A stretch of DNA of 64,000 bases from Rhododendron vialii (GCF_030253575.1 NC_080567.1:36671501-36735500), one strand, 5' to 3'; counted from the stretch's first letter, positions 24,775 to 37,700 are shown. The notes: a model not told the origin generated them from the sequence alone. Translations and numbers: made by a program.

Positions 24775-25012
24775 TACTCCCCGTCCCAATTTTAATGTTT
24801 TTTTTTTGAAAGTTTTTGTCATTTTTTAATTAATTATATTTCGTAATTTATAATATTTTATGTAATTTTAAAAATACTATATTAAAAAACTAATTGAAAT
24901 CAATCAAACAATATCTATATTCGATATAAAATTCATTACAAATTTAAAGACATAACAAATTTTTTAATCGGTTAGAATAAAACGATAAACAATTAAATCT
25001 GGAGAGGGAGTA
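24775..25012. mobile_element. Stowaway-like MITE (copy D) at the 3' end of the polyol transporter gene
   Basis: About 238 bp, TA-bounded, left TACTCCCCGTCCC and right (inverse) TACTCCCTCTCCAG. It ends 61 bp from the transporter stop codon, so the 3'UTR and poly(A) site of that gene probably lie in or next to it. Confidence 0.7.
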
Positions 25013-25072
25013 ATGTACTAATATCCATAATTATCTAACACTATCTACATAAAGCAAAGCCGCACTTTTCAC

Positions 25073-28000
25073 TCAGCCGTGGTTCACTCCCAATTGAACT
25101 TGGCCATTCCCATTAACATCAGCATTCTTCTCCAATTCCCTCATCGTTGGCCTCCACCTGAAAAACCCACCAAACAAGCTTTGCATTTCCTCAAGGGTCT
25201 TCCCCCGCGTCTCCGGCAGCAACAGATAAATAAACAGCCACCCGACCACCGCCACCGCCATGAAAATAAGAAAGGCCCCGCCGATCGTCACGGCCTTGTA
25301 CAGAGAGATAAAAGTCATCGATATAACGCCGCTCATCACGCGGTTCACCCCGACCCCGATGCCTGTCCCCTGGGCCCGCAGCCTCAGCGGGAAGATCTCC
25401 GAGCTATAGATCCACGCGATGGGGCCCAGCCCCATCGAAAACATGGCCACGAAAGCAAGAACAGAAACTACCGCCAGAGCGACCGCCCAGGCCAACTTGT
25501 CCTCCTTGAAACGATCGATCACCATCAGACTAGTTCCGAGGCTCGCGAGGGACACGATCATCCCCCCGATGCTGATCAGCAGCAGCTTCCTCCGCCCGAA
25601 CCGGTCCACGAAGAAGGTTGCCACCAGGATGGACACGGTCTTGATGAACCCGACGGCCACGGTCGCGAGCAGCAGATGCGATTTGTTTATTCCCGCCTTC
25701 TCGAATATCTTCGGGCTGTACAAGACGACGGCGTCTATCCCGGACGTTTGCTGGAAGAAGTGTATTCCAACGCCGGCGATCAGGATGTGCCGCACGGCGG
25801 GGGTGGGGCGGAGGAGGAGGTCTTTCCAGACTCCTTCGCCGTGGCTGCTGCGCTTGGGGACCTGGACAACGTCGTTGTGGCAATCCGGGGGGATGCCGGC
25901 GGCATCCTTGATGTCGGCGAGGCGGACCTGGGATTCTTGCTCTGAGTCGGAGGTCTTGTCGAGGACTCTCTTGGCGTCGCCGAGGCGGCCCTGGAGGACG
26001 AGCCAGCGAGGGGATTCGGGCATGGCGAGGACGGCGATGGCGAGGAAGGCGGCGGGGATGGCGCCGATGCCGAGCATGAGGCGCCAGCCGAGGTGGGTTG
26101 GGAGCTTGGACAAGGCGACGTTTGATACGTAGCCCAGTAGTATGCCTGAATTTTGAAGAGAATAGAAACATGTTAGGAAATGATATTTAGTGCTAAATCA
26201 TTTGGCAATTTAACGGTCCAGATCTCATCTTCACCATATAGCATACGAGTCGATCATTTTCGAAATAAAATATGAACCATTGAATTGCCGAATAGACGGT
26301 TCAGATACTACACAATATAGTGTTGTGCACCACTTTTCTTGTTCTCATTCGTTTCACCACAATACCACATTAAATTTTTAGGCATAAGTTGATCCAGAAG
26401 AAAAATTATTTAGTAAGAAAGGCATTGTCTAAACAAAAGAGAAATGATAGGGGTACAACAGCTGTGTACATATCTGTTTTGCACTCGTTTTGAATCCCAC
26501 AAAGATGAACAAAATCGCTCATTTTGTTTAAAATATGTTATTCAAGGTTTCTATAAAAAATTATCTCAATCCAATATCGATAAAGGTATTTACAAATCAT
26601 ATAGTTTTGCTTTAGAACATCTGTTGTACTTGGACTAATATACCCTGGCCTTTCTCTAAATAAAACTTGGCTTTTGCTAGTGTTAGATAACGTGTTGTGG
26701 ATAAAAAGTCAAATAAAAATAAGATTGCATACATTAATACCAATCAAGTTGTTCACAAGCAAGCGGTTCAAAAAAAAAAAAAAAAGTTGTTCATGAGCAG
26801 TTCAAAACTTACATGTCTTTTAAGGGCTCAGCTTGGCTATTTTATAAATGAATCAAACTCGAGCTTGATTCAATTGTAACTTGATTTGTTTGCAAAAGCT
26901 TGGCTCGATTGTACAATGAATGAACCAAGCTCGCGCACCTCAATAGGCTAAACAAGCCGAGGCTCGAGCTCGATTTTTTTTGGGTCCGAACATGGGTGTA
27001 ATCGCATGGTCTTCCAAAGAGTTAGGAGCACTACTTACCAATGTTTATAAACACTTCCGGAAAAGACGTGAGAAACCCACGGGAAGATGCCGGAGAGACC
27101 TCGGCAGTGTACACCGGAGCTATCATCAAGGCATACCCAACAGCGATTCCGGCCACAAACCGCCCCACCATGAGAAACGCGTAGTTGACGGCGAAACCCA
27201 TCAGCAGCGATCCGGCGAAGAAGATCACGGAGGCGAGCACGATGGTGTACCGGCGACCTATCCAGTCGGAGGTGCAGCCGGCGGCGCAGGAGCCGAGGAG
27301 GGAGTAGATGTTGAGGATTCCCATCACGATTTCTAGTTGGACGTCTGAGATCTTGAGGTCTTCCTTTATGAAGATTCCAGCTCCGCTCATTACACCAATG
27401 TCTGCAAAATCACCACACGTAAAAGATTTCTTCAGTTCTTGTTGGATGAATTTCTCGAGATAAGAGAAGTTAAATTCCATTGAAGAAATCTTCAGAATCA
27501 GTTGAGTCGAAGTGCGCGCAAGTTCGCCGGACGTATGACATATATTAAAAAAAAAAATTCATTCTGTCATTGGCTTTGCAAAAGAGTTTTTAGGCTCCGT
27601 TCCGGAATCCAAAATAAGTCTTTATTTTTTAAGAAGTCAATTTCAAGCTCAAAAATTATAAGTTTATTGAAATCTAAAAATATGCAATATGAATCTTGTT
27701 TGATTTATACGATGCAAAAAAAATTGAAAAATAATTTTTCATTTATTTTATTTTTGAGTTTGAAAATGTGAAACAAACTGCTTATTTTTTAAGAAGGTTT
27801 CTGGAACGGGGTCATTATTCAAATCAAACTGGGAATTTGGTGTTTTCATTTCTTAAAACAGAGCAAATTTTATGGACCAATTGTTTCCAGTGTCCTAAAA
27901 ATCGGAATTAATTGTTGGCGGTCCAACTAGATCCGGCTAATACGCACCGATTAATTGTCGATTACTGTTTCATGCGCTGATTAATCGCCGATTATTAGGT

Positions 28001-29015
28001 CTCGAAGCTCAAATATGGCCGACTGTCCAATTAGCACCTAGTAACTTTTAGAACATAGTGGCCTACTGCCCTGTTTAGTGGCATTGATTAGAGAAACTTT
28101 TTTGTTTTTAAAACCATAGAAATCATCTATTTCATTACATATTCAGGCCTAGTTTTCCTACCAAAAAAAGAGGACTTCTGTTTTGTCTTGTCATTATTCG
28201 AACTTTTTTCGCATATGTTAGTTTTGCGTCAAGTTTTTGCGGATTATTAATTCGTCCCGAGAAAAGAAATCGGAAGATTAAAATATCATGACTTTTATCC
28301 AAATACTTTGGAAAACATTCAAGAAAATGTACAAAAAATTCAGCTTTTTAATCTTACTATGCTTTCATCAGTTTCATGCATAATGAATACATAGTTCTGT
28401 TTATTTTTAAAAATAAAATTGAGTTCTTTCCCAAAAGAAATTAGTACTGTGAAAACAAGATCAATGAATTGTTTACTAAGGATACAAGAGTTCAATGATT
28501 TTCTGTAAACAAGAACATAAAACAAAAGCGAGGAAACGCCCACCTCTCAGAAAATGCAAGAATTGGAATTTTGAGTTTCTGAAAACTATTTTGCCACAGA
28601 AATGGAAGCTGTGTGAAAACGTATATTGGTGTTTTTCAGATCGAAATTTTCGTTGTGATAGTTTACGGAACCATAAAAAAGAAATCGAGTTAATGAAATT
28701 CCAAGAGTAGTCAAGGTGCACGTAAGCTGATTAGGACCGGACACACGTGAGTTATTCAAAACAGTGAAAAGAAAAACAAAGACAAACCATAAAACCAATG
28801 ACATGTCAGTGCATTGACAATGCATGCAATAAAGACAGAGAGAGTATATGAAAAACTTAATTACCATAACCCAATAGGATTGAAGTCATAGAAGCTAAAA
28901 TGGCACAAGCTAAAGCAAACTTGTTTCGTTTTGGCTTCGGCGGAGGATCAAATGCAGGAATTGGTGTCGGGGTTTCCCCTGAAAATCCATTTTCCTCATA
29001 CTTCCTGTCAGCCAT
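25073..29015 (-). CDS. Polyol/monosaccharide H+ symporter (PLT family, MFS), 3 exons
   Basis: Exons 28865-29015, 27039-27401, 25073-26145 (1587 nt, 528 aa), all GT-AG. MFS sugar-porter signatures are all present: the DIGVMSGAGI motif after TM1, SDWIGRR (GRR at 99-101) in the TM2-TM3 loop, PESPRWLV (214-221), FQQTSGIDAVVLYSP in TM7 (QQTSGID 303-309), VDRFGRRKLL in the TM8-TM9 loop and PETRGKTLEE (482-491) after TM12. The cytosolic N-terminus is Pro-rich, then PKPKRNKFALACAILASM opens TM1, as in plant PLTs. These plasma-membrane carriers couple proton entry to uptake of sorbitol, mannitol, myo-inositol and some hexoses. The closest relative by memory is Arabidopsis PLT5 (At3g18830). Exons 2 and 3 are markedly GC-rich against AT-rich introns. 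Substrate cannot be decided from sequence. Confidence 0.93.
26746..26798 (+). repeat. Oligo(A) tail-only insertion with ~15-bp TSD (PLT intron 2)
   Basis: AAGTTGTTCACAAGC (26746-26760) and AAGTTGTTCATGAGC (26784-26798) agree at 13 of 15 positions. They enclose AAGCGGTTC followed by 14 A. Confidence 0.5.
27593..27813. mobile_element. TIR MITE in PLT intron 1
   Basis: About 220 bp with inverted ends: left GGCTCCGTTCCGGAATCC, right inverse GACCCCGTTCCAGAAACC, and CTTATTTTTTAAGAAG-type palindromic stretches inside both ends. Superfamily uncertain. Confidence 0.6.
27886..28049. mobile_element. Short non-autonomous element related to 14033-14217
   Basis: Left GTGTCCTAAAAATCGG and right inverse ATGTTCTAAAAGTTACTAGG match the ends of the element at 14033-14217. 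GATTAAT(T/C)G(T/C)CGATTA words repeat inside. Confidence 0.4.
28175..28280. repeat. Fragment of the foldback family found at 59651-60055
   Basis: The stretch with TCAAGTTTTTGCGGATTATT and AATTCGTCCCGAGAAAAG matches one arm of the foldback element near 59700-59775. It lies in PLT intron 1. Confidence 0.4.
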
Positions 29016-29130
29016 TCTAGAGAGAGAGAGAGAGAGAGGGATGATGTCTTAGATTCAAACGGATGGTGTTTGGATATGGAGAGTTTGGTGTGAGAAAATT
29101 AAGCCGTCTGAGTAGTGTTTAAATAGACTG
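29016..29130 (-). promoter_or_regulatory. PLT gene leader and candidate TATA box
   Basis: Minus-strand CTATTTAAA (29118-29126) stands about 103-111 bp upstream of the ATG, a fair TATA position for a short leader. A sense-strand (CT)n run (plus GA at 29019-29038) ends 4 bp before the ATG. Confidence 0.5.
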
Positions 29131-30400
29131 AGATTTGGGATGATTATGGTGGATAAGGTCAAATGATTTTTTTCCTATGTAAGTGGAAAAAAATGCATGT
29201 GTACACCACTACAATATAGGGTCCCGAGTCCCGTTTTGACAGCACATTTACTCTTAGCAGGTTTGTGGAATGGAAAACGATTTTGAGGTAAAGACGGTTG
29301 GTGTAGTTTTGGACTTTATTAATTTCTTTTTTAGATCACAACAATTAACTTTTTGAACTCATATAAATCAAATTTGGAAAAATCTTAAAAGGAATTTTTC
29401 CAATTTTCAATTTCCCTCGTCAAGATAAATAAAAAAACTCAAAACTAATAAAATCTAAAAAATAATCTCAAGGAATTAATTTAGTCCAAAGTGGCCACTA
29501 GTTTGAGGTCAAAATCCAAAGTGTGTGTGGGTACTCAATACTCCTAGAGCACCGTCACATGGTATACCAAATGCCTCATTCGTTACACATTGGTGTGGAA
29601 GCCACAAATTTGAAAAAGGTTCCTGAAGTATCATGTGACGGTGGCGGTGCTCCATGATCAATTAATAATTTTTGGTATAAATTTCAATGAATCTCCTACT
29701 TTGATTTTGTTTGTATACCTCCGCTCTTGATTTTGATAATCTGTGACATGAAAGTTGTGAGTTTCCTTTTCTCATTTTTGGTTTTTGCACATTTTTGGTC
29801 AAAACCTTTTCCACTGTTTATCATTATTAGGCAGCTAAATTTAACTACTTACCATTTAGAGTACCAACCAAACTACTGTTTATCATTTTGAGTCCATTTT
29901 ATGTTCAAATTACAGGACAATATTTATGATAATCACCGCCCATGTTATCTTTTTTTTTTTTTTTTTGCCATTTACATTTTAAGTCCCTAATAATCTTTTT
30001 CTCCCAATATACTGACGCGCAAGCTAGTCAGGACATCCGGTTATTAAAAAAAAGAAGATAATGTGAGTTTCGCTTGTGTCTGTATCTTCTTTTTTTTTGT
30101 TTTGGTCAATTGAAAATTAAGCTTGTGTATGTTTCTGTGTTAGCTAAATTGTTGGTCATTTGGCAGAACCAAGATCTATGAACAGGGGAGTCATGCATCT
30201 AAAACTCAACATATGTCATCACAATTAGATCCTATTTAGCAATGACAAATGGGAAACTAATAATTTTGCATGATTGAGGTGGTTTTGGTTTCCAATTACC
30301 CTTCGAAAAAGAAGGAAAATTACCTTGGGCGAAGGGACCATATGACAAACAAGGGCGGTCACTTGGCTCTACGGAGTTGTAAAATTTTCTTACAACATTA
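29131..30400. other. Spacer upstream of the PLT gene
   Basis: AT-rich intergenic DNA, probably holding distal promoter elements of the transporter gene. A long T run lies at 29950-29967. I see no coding sequence. Confidence 0.4.
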
Positions 30401-30676
30401 TACTCCTTCCGTCCCTTTTTTTGTGTCCAGTATTCCATTTTGGATTGTCCTTTAATAAATGTCCATTTTGTAAAGTTAAGAGGGTAAAAGTTGGTGTATT
30501 GTCTATTTTGTCCCTAAAAGTAGATTTTATTTTGAAAATTTATTGAGTAAAAGTGTAATGATGATGGGTAAGTAGGAAAAGTGGAGGAAAAAGTTAATGT
30601 GAAATATGTAATGATAATGTCTTTTTAATAAGTTGAATTTACGAAGCAGGACACTTAAAAAGAGACGGAAGGAGTA
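30401..30676. mobile_element. Stowaway-like MITE (copy E)
   Basis: 276 bp, TA-bounded, left TACTCCTTCCGTCCC and right GACGGAAGGAGTA, with a further inverted GTGTCC/GGACAC pair. The inside differs from copies A-D, so this is another family. Confidence 0.85.
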
Positions 30677-30699
30677 ATTTAATTAGTAGTTTACCTACT

Positions 30700-30705
<6 letters not shown>

Positions 30706-30740
<35 letters not shown>
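30706..30740. repeat. (GA)n microsatellite
   Basis: About 17 AG units, 30 bp right of the Stowaway copy E. Confidence 0.95.
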
Positions 30741-30744
<4 letters not shown>

Positions 30745-30901
30745 AATTTGAATTTACATTCTCTAATCTCTTGTATCTTTGGATTGCTCTGAACAAGAGA
30801 AGAGAAAACGTACAAATCTCTCCTCAAATAAAGAACACATTCTTTCAACAGGAAGAGTGTCACTGTGGAGTTTTTCCTACCTTTAAAGAAGGAAAAAAAA
30901 T

Positions 30902-30921
30902 GTACCTTCGGAGACATTTGA

Positions 30922-30953
<32 letters not shown>

Positions 30954-31000
30954 GGTCCCTGTGCAAAGATGACATGCACAAATCGAGAAGAAAAACAAAT
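30902..31000 (+). pseudogene. U6 snRNA pseudogene
   Basis: From GTACCTTCGGAGACATTTGA through AATCGAGAA the sequence follows U6 spliceosomal RNA along its length. The most conserved core is intact: ATAAAATTGGAACGATACAG, the ACAGAGA box and the AGC triad (GATTAGCATGG). Differences from the canonical plant sequence are largely C-to-T or G-to-A (e.g. GGTCCCTGTGCAAAG for GGCCCCTGCGCAAGG). The 3' terminal oligo-T is gone, and no upstream sequence element (TCCCACATCG) or Pol III TATA box at the usual spacing is visible. It is therefore a dead copy, probably retroposed; AGAAG-A-rich words on both sides may be a worn TSD. Confidence 0.85.
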
Positions 31001-31721
31001 ATACACAGGATATTTAGAGATATGATTTTAGCACACCTTTCTTCGACCTTGTTCATATGAAGTTACAAACTATTATCCATCAAACATTCTATTTTCCGCA
31101 CACAGAAAGGACAATTTGTAATTTTAAATAAACAAAAATAAAAAAATGAGTACATTTATTCTAATAAAAAATGGGACAGGCAAAACTGTAAACAAACAAA
31201 AAACCACCCACAAAAACACATTAGTGTGTGTGTCATTCTTCTAGTTATGATAAAAGGAGAGTGTTAAAATCAATTCTCAAACATTTATACACTCCTATAT
31301 CACAATCACAACGGCTGGCAGCCTCAGGAAACCAAAATATCATGGGTCATTGGCCTTGAAGCTGACAGCCTATTAGTAAACACGAGCTAGCATGTGATCC
31401 TGTCCAAAATTTCTGGAAAAAGGACTAATACTCCTATGCAGACTCTGCATACAAACAGGTCCCAAAGAGGAAGAAACTCTAAACACTGCATTGAAACAAA
31501 ATGAATCTCATTGACCTACAAACTGTAAATTTTTACAACCTCACCAGGAATCCCTCTGCAGAGTTACAAACAACTCACTTCTGATAATAGCCGATTTCAA
31601 ACCTACTTAATCACTACCGTAGTGGTGATTCCACACGGAAAAAATCATGGCATGGGCAACAATAATTAGAATTGGAAGCAATAATCATATACATCTTGAA
31701 GACCAACCTCTAAAAGTTCGT
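31001..31721. other. 3' flank of PI4KA
   Basis: Probable 3'UTR of the PI4KA gene (minus strand) next to its stop codon, then AT-rich spacer towards the U6 pseudogene. No coding region seen. Confidence 0.4.
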
Positions 31722-34700
31722 TTATTTCTCGATGCCCTGCTGCAAATACTGTATCAAGTCGTACCCAGCAGTGGTCCACTTGTTGTAAGCATCAGTGCAC
31801 GTGCGGATCATGAAAATGGCCGCCTCACGTTCGCTCATTTCTGGATGAAACCTCTTTCGGAGATTTCCAATTGGGTCCCCCCTGCTGAAGCAAGGCAATC
31901 CACTGTCTATCATCAACAGTACCGTGTTGATGATTCCATCCATGTACCGACGCGCAGCAAGATAACCCTTCACACACAAGCTGTGTAAAACAACGAAAGA
32001 TTTCATCGTGTTAACAAAGCTTTGTCGTAGAAAGAAGTGAAAGATGAAAAAAAAATTGAAAAGATAGAGAGATGTTTGCATACCTAACAAACTGGTACCA
32101 AGAGTCACTTTTCATCACACCAGATGGGTCGAGTAACTGAGTCATCTCATGACTGAGCTTAAAGTGGGCACTTTCAAAGCGCATATTTCCACCCGGTGAA
32201 GTTTCGAGGATAAAACCAAAATCAATATGAACAAGTCTACCCACACTGCAAAATCGGAGATATTCACATTATTTAGAGCAAAATTTTGAGTAAAACCAAA
32301 TTTCCCGGAACTTTCAAAACTCGTAAACATTTCAGGAGAGTAAAGCATCTTAACTTCACAAAATGTTGAATATCATCTTGAAGTTAATGTGGAATAGGAT
32401 GAAAAAGAGAAAAGTCAGAATTTCACATTGACACTGATAATGATTTCTCCCTTGGCAATGCTAGTTAAATACTTCGGAAAAAAACATTCATGCAAAAACG
32501 GATAAAGCATACTTGTCAAACAAAAGATTCCCATTGTGTCTATCTTTCGGTTGAAGCAGAAGGCTGGCAACTGCATAACCGGCACTGCTAATTATGAAAT
32601 TCTGACGAGCAGCCTCAAAGCTGGGAGAACCAACTGGCCCATAGTCCTGTTGAAAAATCTCATATAGACCACCATCAGTAGTTTCACCCATCTGACTTCT
32701 GCTCCGTGTATTAGGCACAACCTGCTGAAGCGAATGCCTAATCAGATATCAAGATAAGAACGCAAGTATGATAATAGAAATTCCCTACCAGAAAATATGC
32801 AGTGAACAGTACATGTAATAGTGCTTTTAAATTGCATATTTCAGGTGGATAGGTACGGGACATTCAAGGGTAAAAGTCTTGATCAAAATTGCTTTGATCA
32901 AGAGCCAAGAGGTGATGAATTTCTTCTATACCTTGGAAAGGAAGAAGCATATAACAACAACAACATAACATAACCCATCTAGTCCCCAATCATTGGAGGT
33001 ATGGGCGGGGGATGATTGGAAACAGACCTAACCTTTGACAATATATGCACAAAGTGGCTGCTCTCAGAATACCACTAAAACAGTGGCCCCCCTAAACCTC
33101 CAAGAACCGAAGAGCTACAAGGACGTTTTGTTGTAAAACCATGCCCCCAAATCAAAGCCAAATGGCATCAGGGAGGACAGGCCTAGAGACCCAAAAACTC
33201 CCTATCCTTCATAACCGCAAATCCTTCACAGTAGCCCAATGGCCCCGATCATTGAATAGACGACAATAATGTTGGACCTTGACAAAGAGTCTCATGGATT
33301 TTTCACAAGTTGAGATTCCAAGTCTAACAAATCAAAGAAAAACTGCTGTTGGCATTACCCAAGCATTTTCTCGCATTCTGTGAGTCACTAATCAATCTCA
33401 ATACCAAGCCAACTTTTGAATAAAACAAACCACCAGTGTCATTGGAATTAGATTTACTCAAAATTTGAAGCAATTTGTCCAAAACTACATACGAGAAAAG
33501 GTTGAACTAAAACAAAGCCTACGGAACCCAGACAAGAGATTGAATCATAGAAGGCGCCATTTCTGGCTCCATCAATTCAACCTCCCATACAATCACCCAA
33601 ACCATGGTACCAAAATATCAACTCTGACAAAGCCCAACTTCAAGGAAGAAAGAAAATAATTAGAAATCTTTAAAATTTTGAAGCAACTTAAAAACTTGAT
33701 AATTATCTGCCAACCTTATTTGCAAACTCACATATGTACTCACCAAAATATACCTCCCCTTTGTGGCGATGATTGATTGAAAAGCTTAAACGAACTAACC
33801 TTCCGTTGGGTTTTTTTGTACCTTGACAATATTGTGCTTTTGCGATCGAATGAAAAAATAAAATGCACAAAAAAACATATAATCTTCTTGACTTCATATA
33901 TTGTACTTGTCACTATTGTGACTCAAAATATAAGATGCTACCAGCAAAACTATCAAGACTATCACACACGCGCACAAACTTCTCACTTGGATGTCATAAA
34001 GAATCTACCTCAATTATCCCTCTCTCTGGACCAGTGGGAAGAACTCCATAAGGAAACAAATACAGGTTCACCCCAACCGCTTCAAATATGTCTTTAAGGA
34101 GTGAAATTACTTGTAAAGCAAGAACATCTTGCCGACAGTCATCACCAACCTGGGTAAGAAAGAACTCAATTAATTCAGATCGCCAGATCCGAAAACAATG
34201 TAGGAGAAAAAACTATTAAGATTACTCCTCAAACTAGCAATATCATCTATTTTTTAATCAGGAGCATTTAAGTTATTGTACTTCAAAGAAAATATAAACC
34301 ACAAGGTACAATGAGGTTATGTAACTCCCCAAACCAAATACGTGTAATATTGTCTGCTCTACCCACACACAACATGCTCCCATACACCTATGGTCAAAAT
34401 TTAACTATAAGTTCTTTTAAATCAAACCATCACACCCATCTTCACCTTCATGCATCTATGTTTTAATCAGGAGCATTTAAGTTATTGTACTTCAAAGAAA
34501 ATATAAACCAGAAGGTACAATGAGGTTATGTAACGCCCCAAACCAAATACGTGTAATATTGTCTGCTCTACCCACACACAACACGCTCCCATACACCTAT
34601 GATCAAAATTTAACTATAAGTTCTTTTAAATCAAACCATCACATCCATCTTCACCTTCATGCATCTAATCCAAATTCTACTTCATTATTCATCATGGTCA

Positions 34701-37700
34701 GCTAAGAAAATTAAAAGAAACGGCTCACCATGGGTTTCCTCTGATTAAGCCAAATTTTCAAACCTCTTGAATCAAATTAAGACTCACCCTTTCAAAACCA
34801 AGAACCAACACTTGGTGAGCATTAAGATCGAGAGATGTTTGGAAGCAATCTTTTTTTTTTTTAAACTCTTCCATCTATGATCTACCTGCTTCCTCCCCCC
34901 GTATTTTTCCCCATTTTATTTTTTTTCCCTTTCATCCTTTGTTCTCACCCTCCCAAGAGGCGCGTGATATTTTCTTCCCCTGGGCACTAGTCATGCAAGC
35001 ACCACACCCCTCCCTCATCACTCACATGCACCACAAATTCACTAAGTGACACCTAAACCTTGTCATGCAAACTAACCATAAATAATACCTTTGCCCTTTA
35101 ACTTTAACCCAATTTCATTTGAGTCCCTCAAAATACTCCACAATCTTTGAGCCCTTATTAATTGTCGTGTAATATTTATCTTCTTTAATTTCACCCGATC
35201 TCTAAATGCACAATAATGAATGACTCGGGTCTCACGGATTAGCTTGAAGAATTGTAGCTCCGATATAAGGAATTAAAAGTTCTTTTTCCTAAAATTCTAT
35301 ATTTCAGGATATCCAACTTTATTGTCACTGTTGAGAGGACTTAGCCTGCACACTTGGACTTGGTCTCATTAAATGAGATTTTAAGAAACACAGCTCCATT
35401 TTCCTTCAACTCTACATACAAGATATATGAACAGACTCGCTTTTATAGAAAAAATGGGCATAAAGAAACTGGGAATTTTTTTGCGGGTTACTTTTCATTG
35501 TAACTTGCAAGAATTAGCTAGACCCAATAAGTCTGTCAAGATCATCATTCATTGTAACTTGCAAGAATTAGATAGACCAATAAGTCTGTCAAGATCATCA
35601 TTCAAATTCACCTCTGCAAGCAGGAATCAATACAAAATAGTAGCAAAAGAGGGTTACCTTGAAGATGCAAGCTTGGGGCTTTATAATATTCCAATCACCA
35701 TCTCGATCCACCACATTAAACGTGATCATGATTGGAACTTTTGCTGCTGATTGTAAGGGTATTCCACTGTCAACCCTAATACCTCTGACAAGTTTATTAG
35801 TAGCAGTAGGAAGGTAAAGGTCTTCTCCTTCCATTTCAATTTTCTCCAACTCCCTGTTTCGAAAAGAATATAAAAATCCATCTTAGCAGCACGCACATTA
35901 TAGCATGGTTTTAGTCAACATATACACAAGACAAAATACCTCCGAATACCAGCTCGTCGTTCCTCTTTTGGAAGAGGAAAGAGAACACCAGATATTGATG
36001 TCACTTTATCAAAGAAATCAAACTCTCTTTGAAACAAGTCGAGAGCCTTGGGAGTGAATCCATCAATTATTCGTTGCCTAACATCGGGCAACATGTCTTG
36101 AAACAAGCTATTCTGAAACAAGACAGGTACTTATAATAAGAAATTAACAAGCGAAGATGTTTGATATGATTAAACAAAATCACAATCCACTGTCATAAGA
36201 ACATGCAACTTATGCAAATGGTAGAAGAAAAATACAACAGCAGATATCAACAGCTTATCAACAGCCAAGATCCATCTCACCTTAATACATAGGTATAAGA
36301 GTGAAGTAAGTTGCATAATAGTATAGATTCCCAAAACGAATGCCATGAACAGTATTTCTAGTGGTACCAATGGTGGAGGATAGAAAGACTTGGGGGCAAT
36401 GCTAGACCGACAAAAACATTATCTTTTCTGGCAATTTGAATCAGTAACTTTCTGCTTCTACTGAAACCTTTTTCCTGAAATTTTGTTACTTTTTCTGCTC
36501 AAAAAGCAAGAACAGTTGCATCTATTTGGTTATTCAAAATAGCACATACAAAAAAATAAAAAAAGAGGAACAATGCAGGGGTTAAACCCAATCCACACAA
36601 GATGTGGAATAATCCAGATTATTACATCGCAGAAAGAGCACTTTCTAGAAAACAAAGTTTTCAAATGAGAGGATGTAACTAAGTGAGTAATTTAGCTGTA
36701 CTACAACTTCAAAACTTAGACTCCTCACACTCCCATTAGAGTACGATCATGTAAATAAATAAGAGCACTTTTCAGCTGACCAACAAGCCAATTTTGGAGT
36801 TCTAGCATAAAAAATAGAAATAAAACTGAGCTTGATAGGACTGATGAATGTTATAAAAGTTTCAATTACTCCACAAATACTCGTGAAGGAATATAGTTTA
36901 CATCACTTCATCTCTCCAACTACTTATTTACTTTTACTCAAGACACTATGCAGATGAAAAAAAAAAAACTCATAGAAAGCCTCAGATCGGTTCAGGATCA
37001 GGCTGGTTTCCGATGCATCTGCCGTCCTGAAACATATGATACATGCACCTCTGAAACCTTTTGAAGGTTACAGTTAGCAGGATTATGCTGGAGCTGGTAC
37101 AAGATTAGTTATGCGAACAACAAAGTTGTAACCAAAACAAATGAAAGAAGGGGGAACAACGAAAAATGAGTCAAAAATTTAAAATTACAAGATGTCCAGA
37201 GCAGTGAATAATGATTTTTAATCTTTGGGATACACGTACCGTCCCAGAGCCTGCATCTTTTCCTGATTCTGGTACCACCTCCTCACCCTGTTTATGCCAA
37301 ACAAATTGTCACTATTTATAAGCTAAAACATGTTCAACATGAGAATTACAGTATCAAGTAGTCATTGGCTTTCATCAATTTACTAAGAAATCAAAGCCAG
37401 CCATTTTTCACTTGCATCACCAAAGCAAAATGGTCCGCACCTGTAAATGCCATATGAGAATATGAGCAAATATGTCACTTCTCTGAGCAGCTCTAAGCAA
37501 GTAACCTTCCACCAATCGCTGTGAATAGAAAAATCATCCATCAGATGAACCTAAATAGTATATGAAAAGTAAAAAGCCTAAATTGTATACAAAAGTATAG
37601 GAGAGCACTGGTGGTAGGAAGGTTGAACTGAGGTATTCAGTTATATTGAGGTCAAATTCAGGAACTCTACAATGGAACACTCTGCAAAGCACAACCCAAC

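Noticed and set aside
25079-26132. Long open frames (288 and 237 aa) on the plus strand over PLT exon 3
   Set aside because: They are antisense shadows of a GC-rich exon; the minus-strand frame carries all sugar-porter motifs and the plus-strand products are low-complexity with no family likeness.
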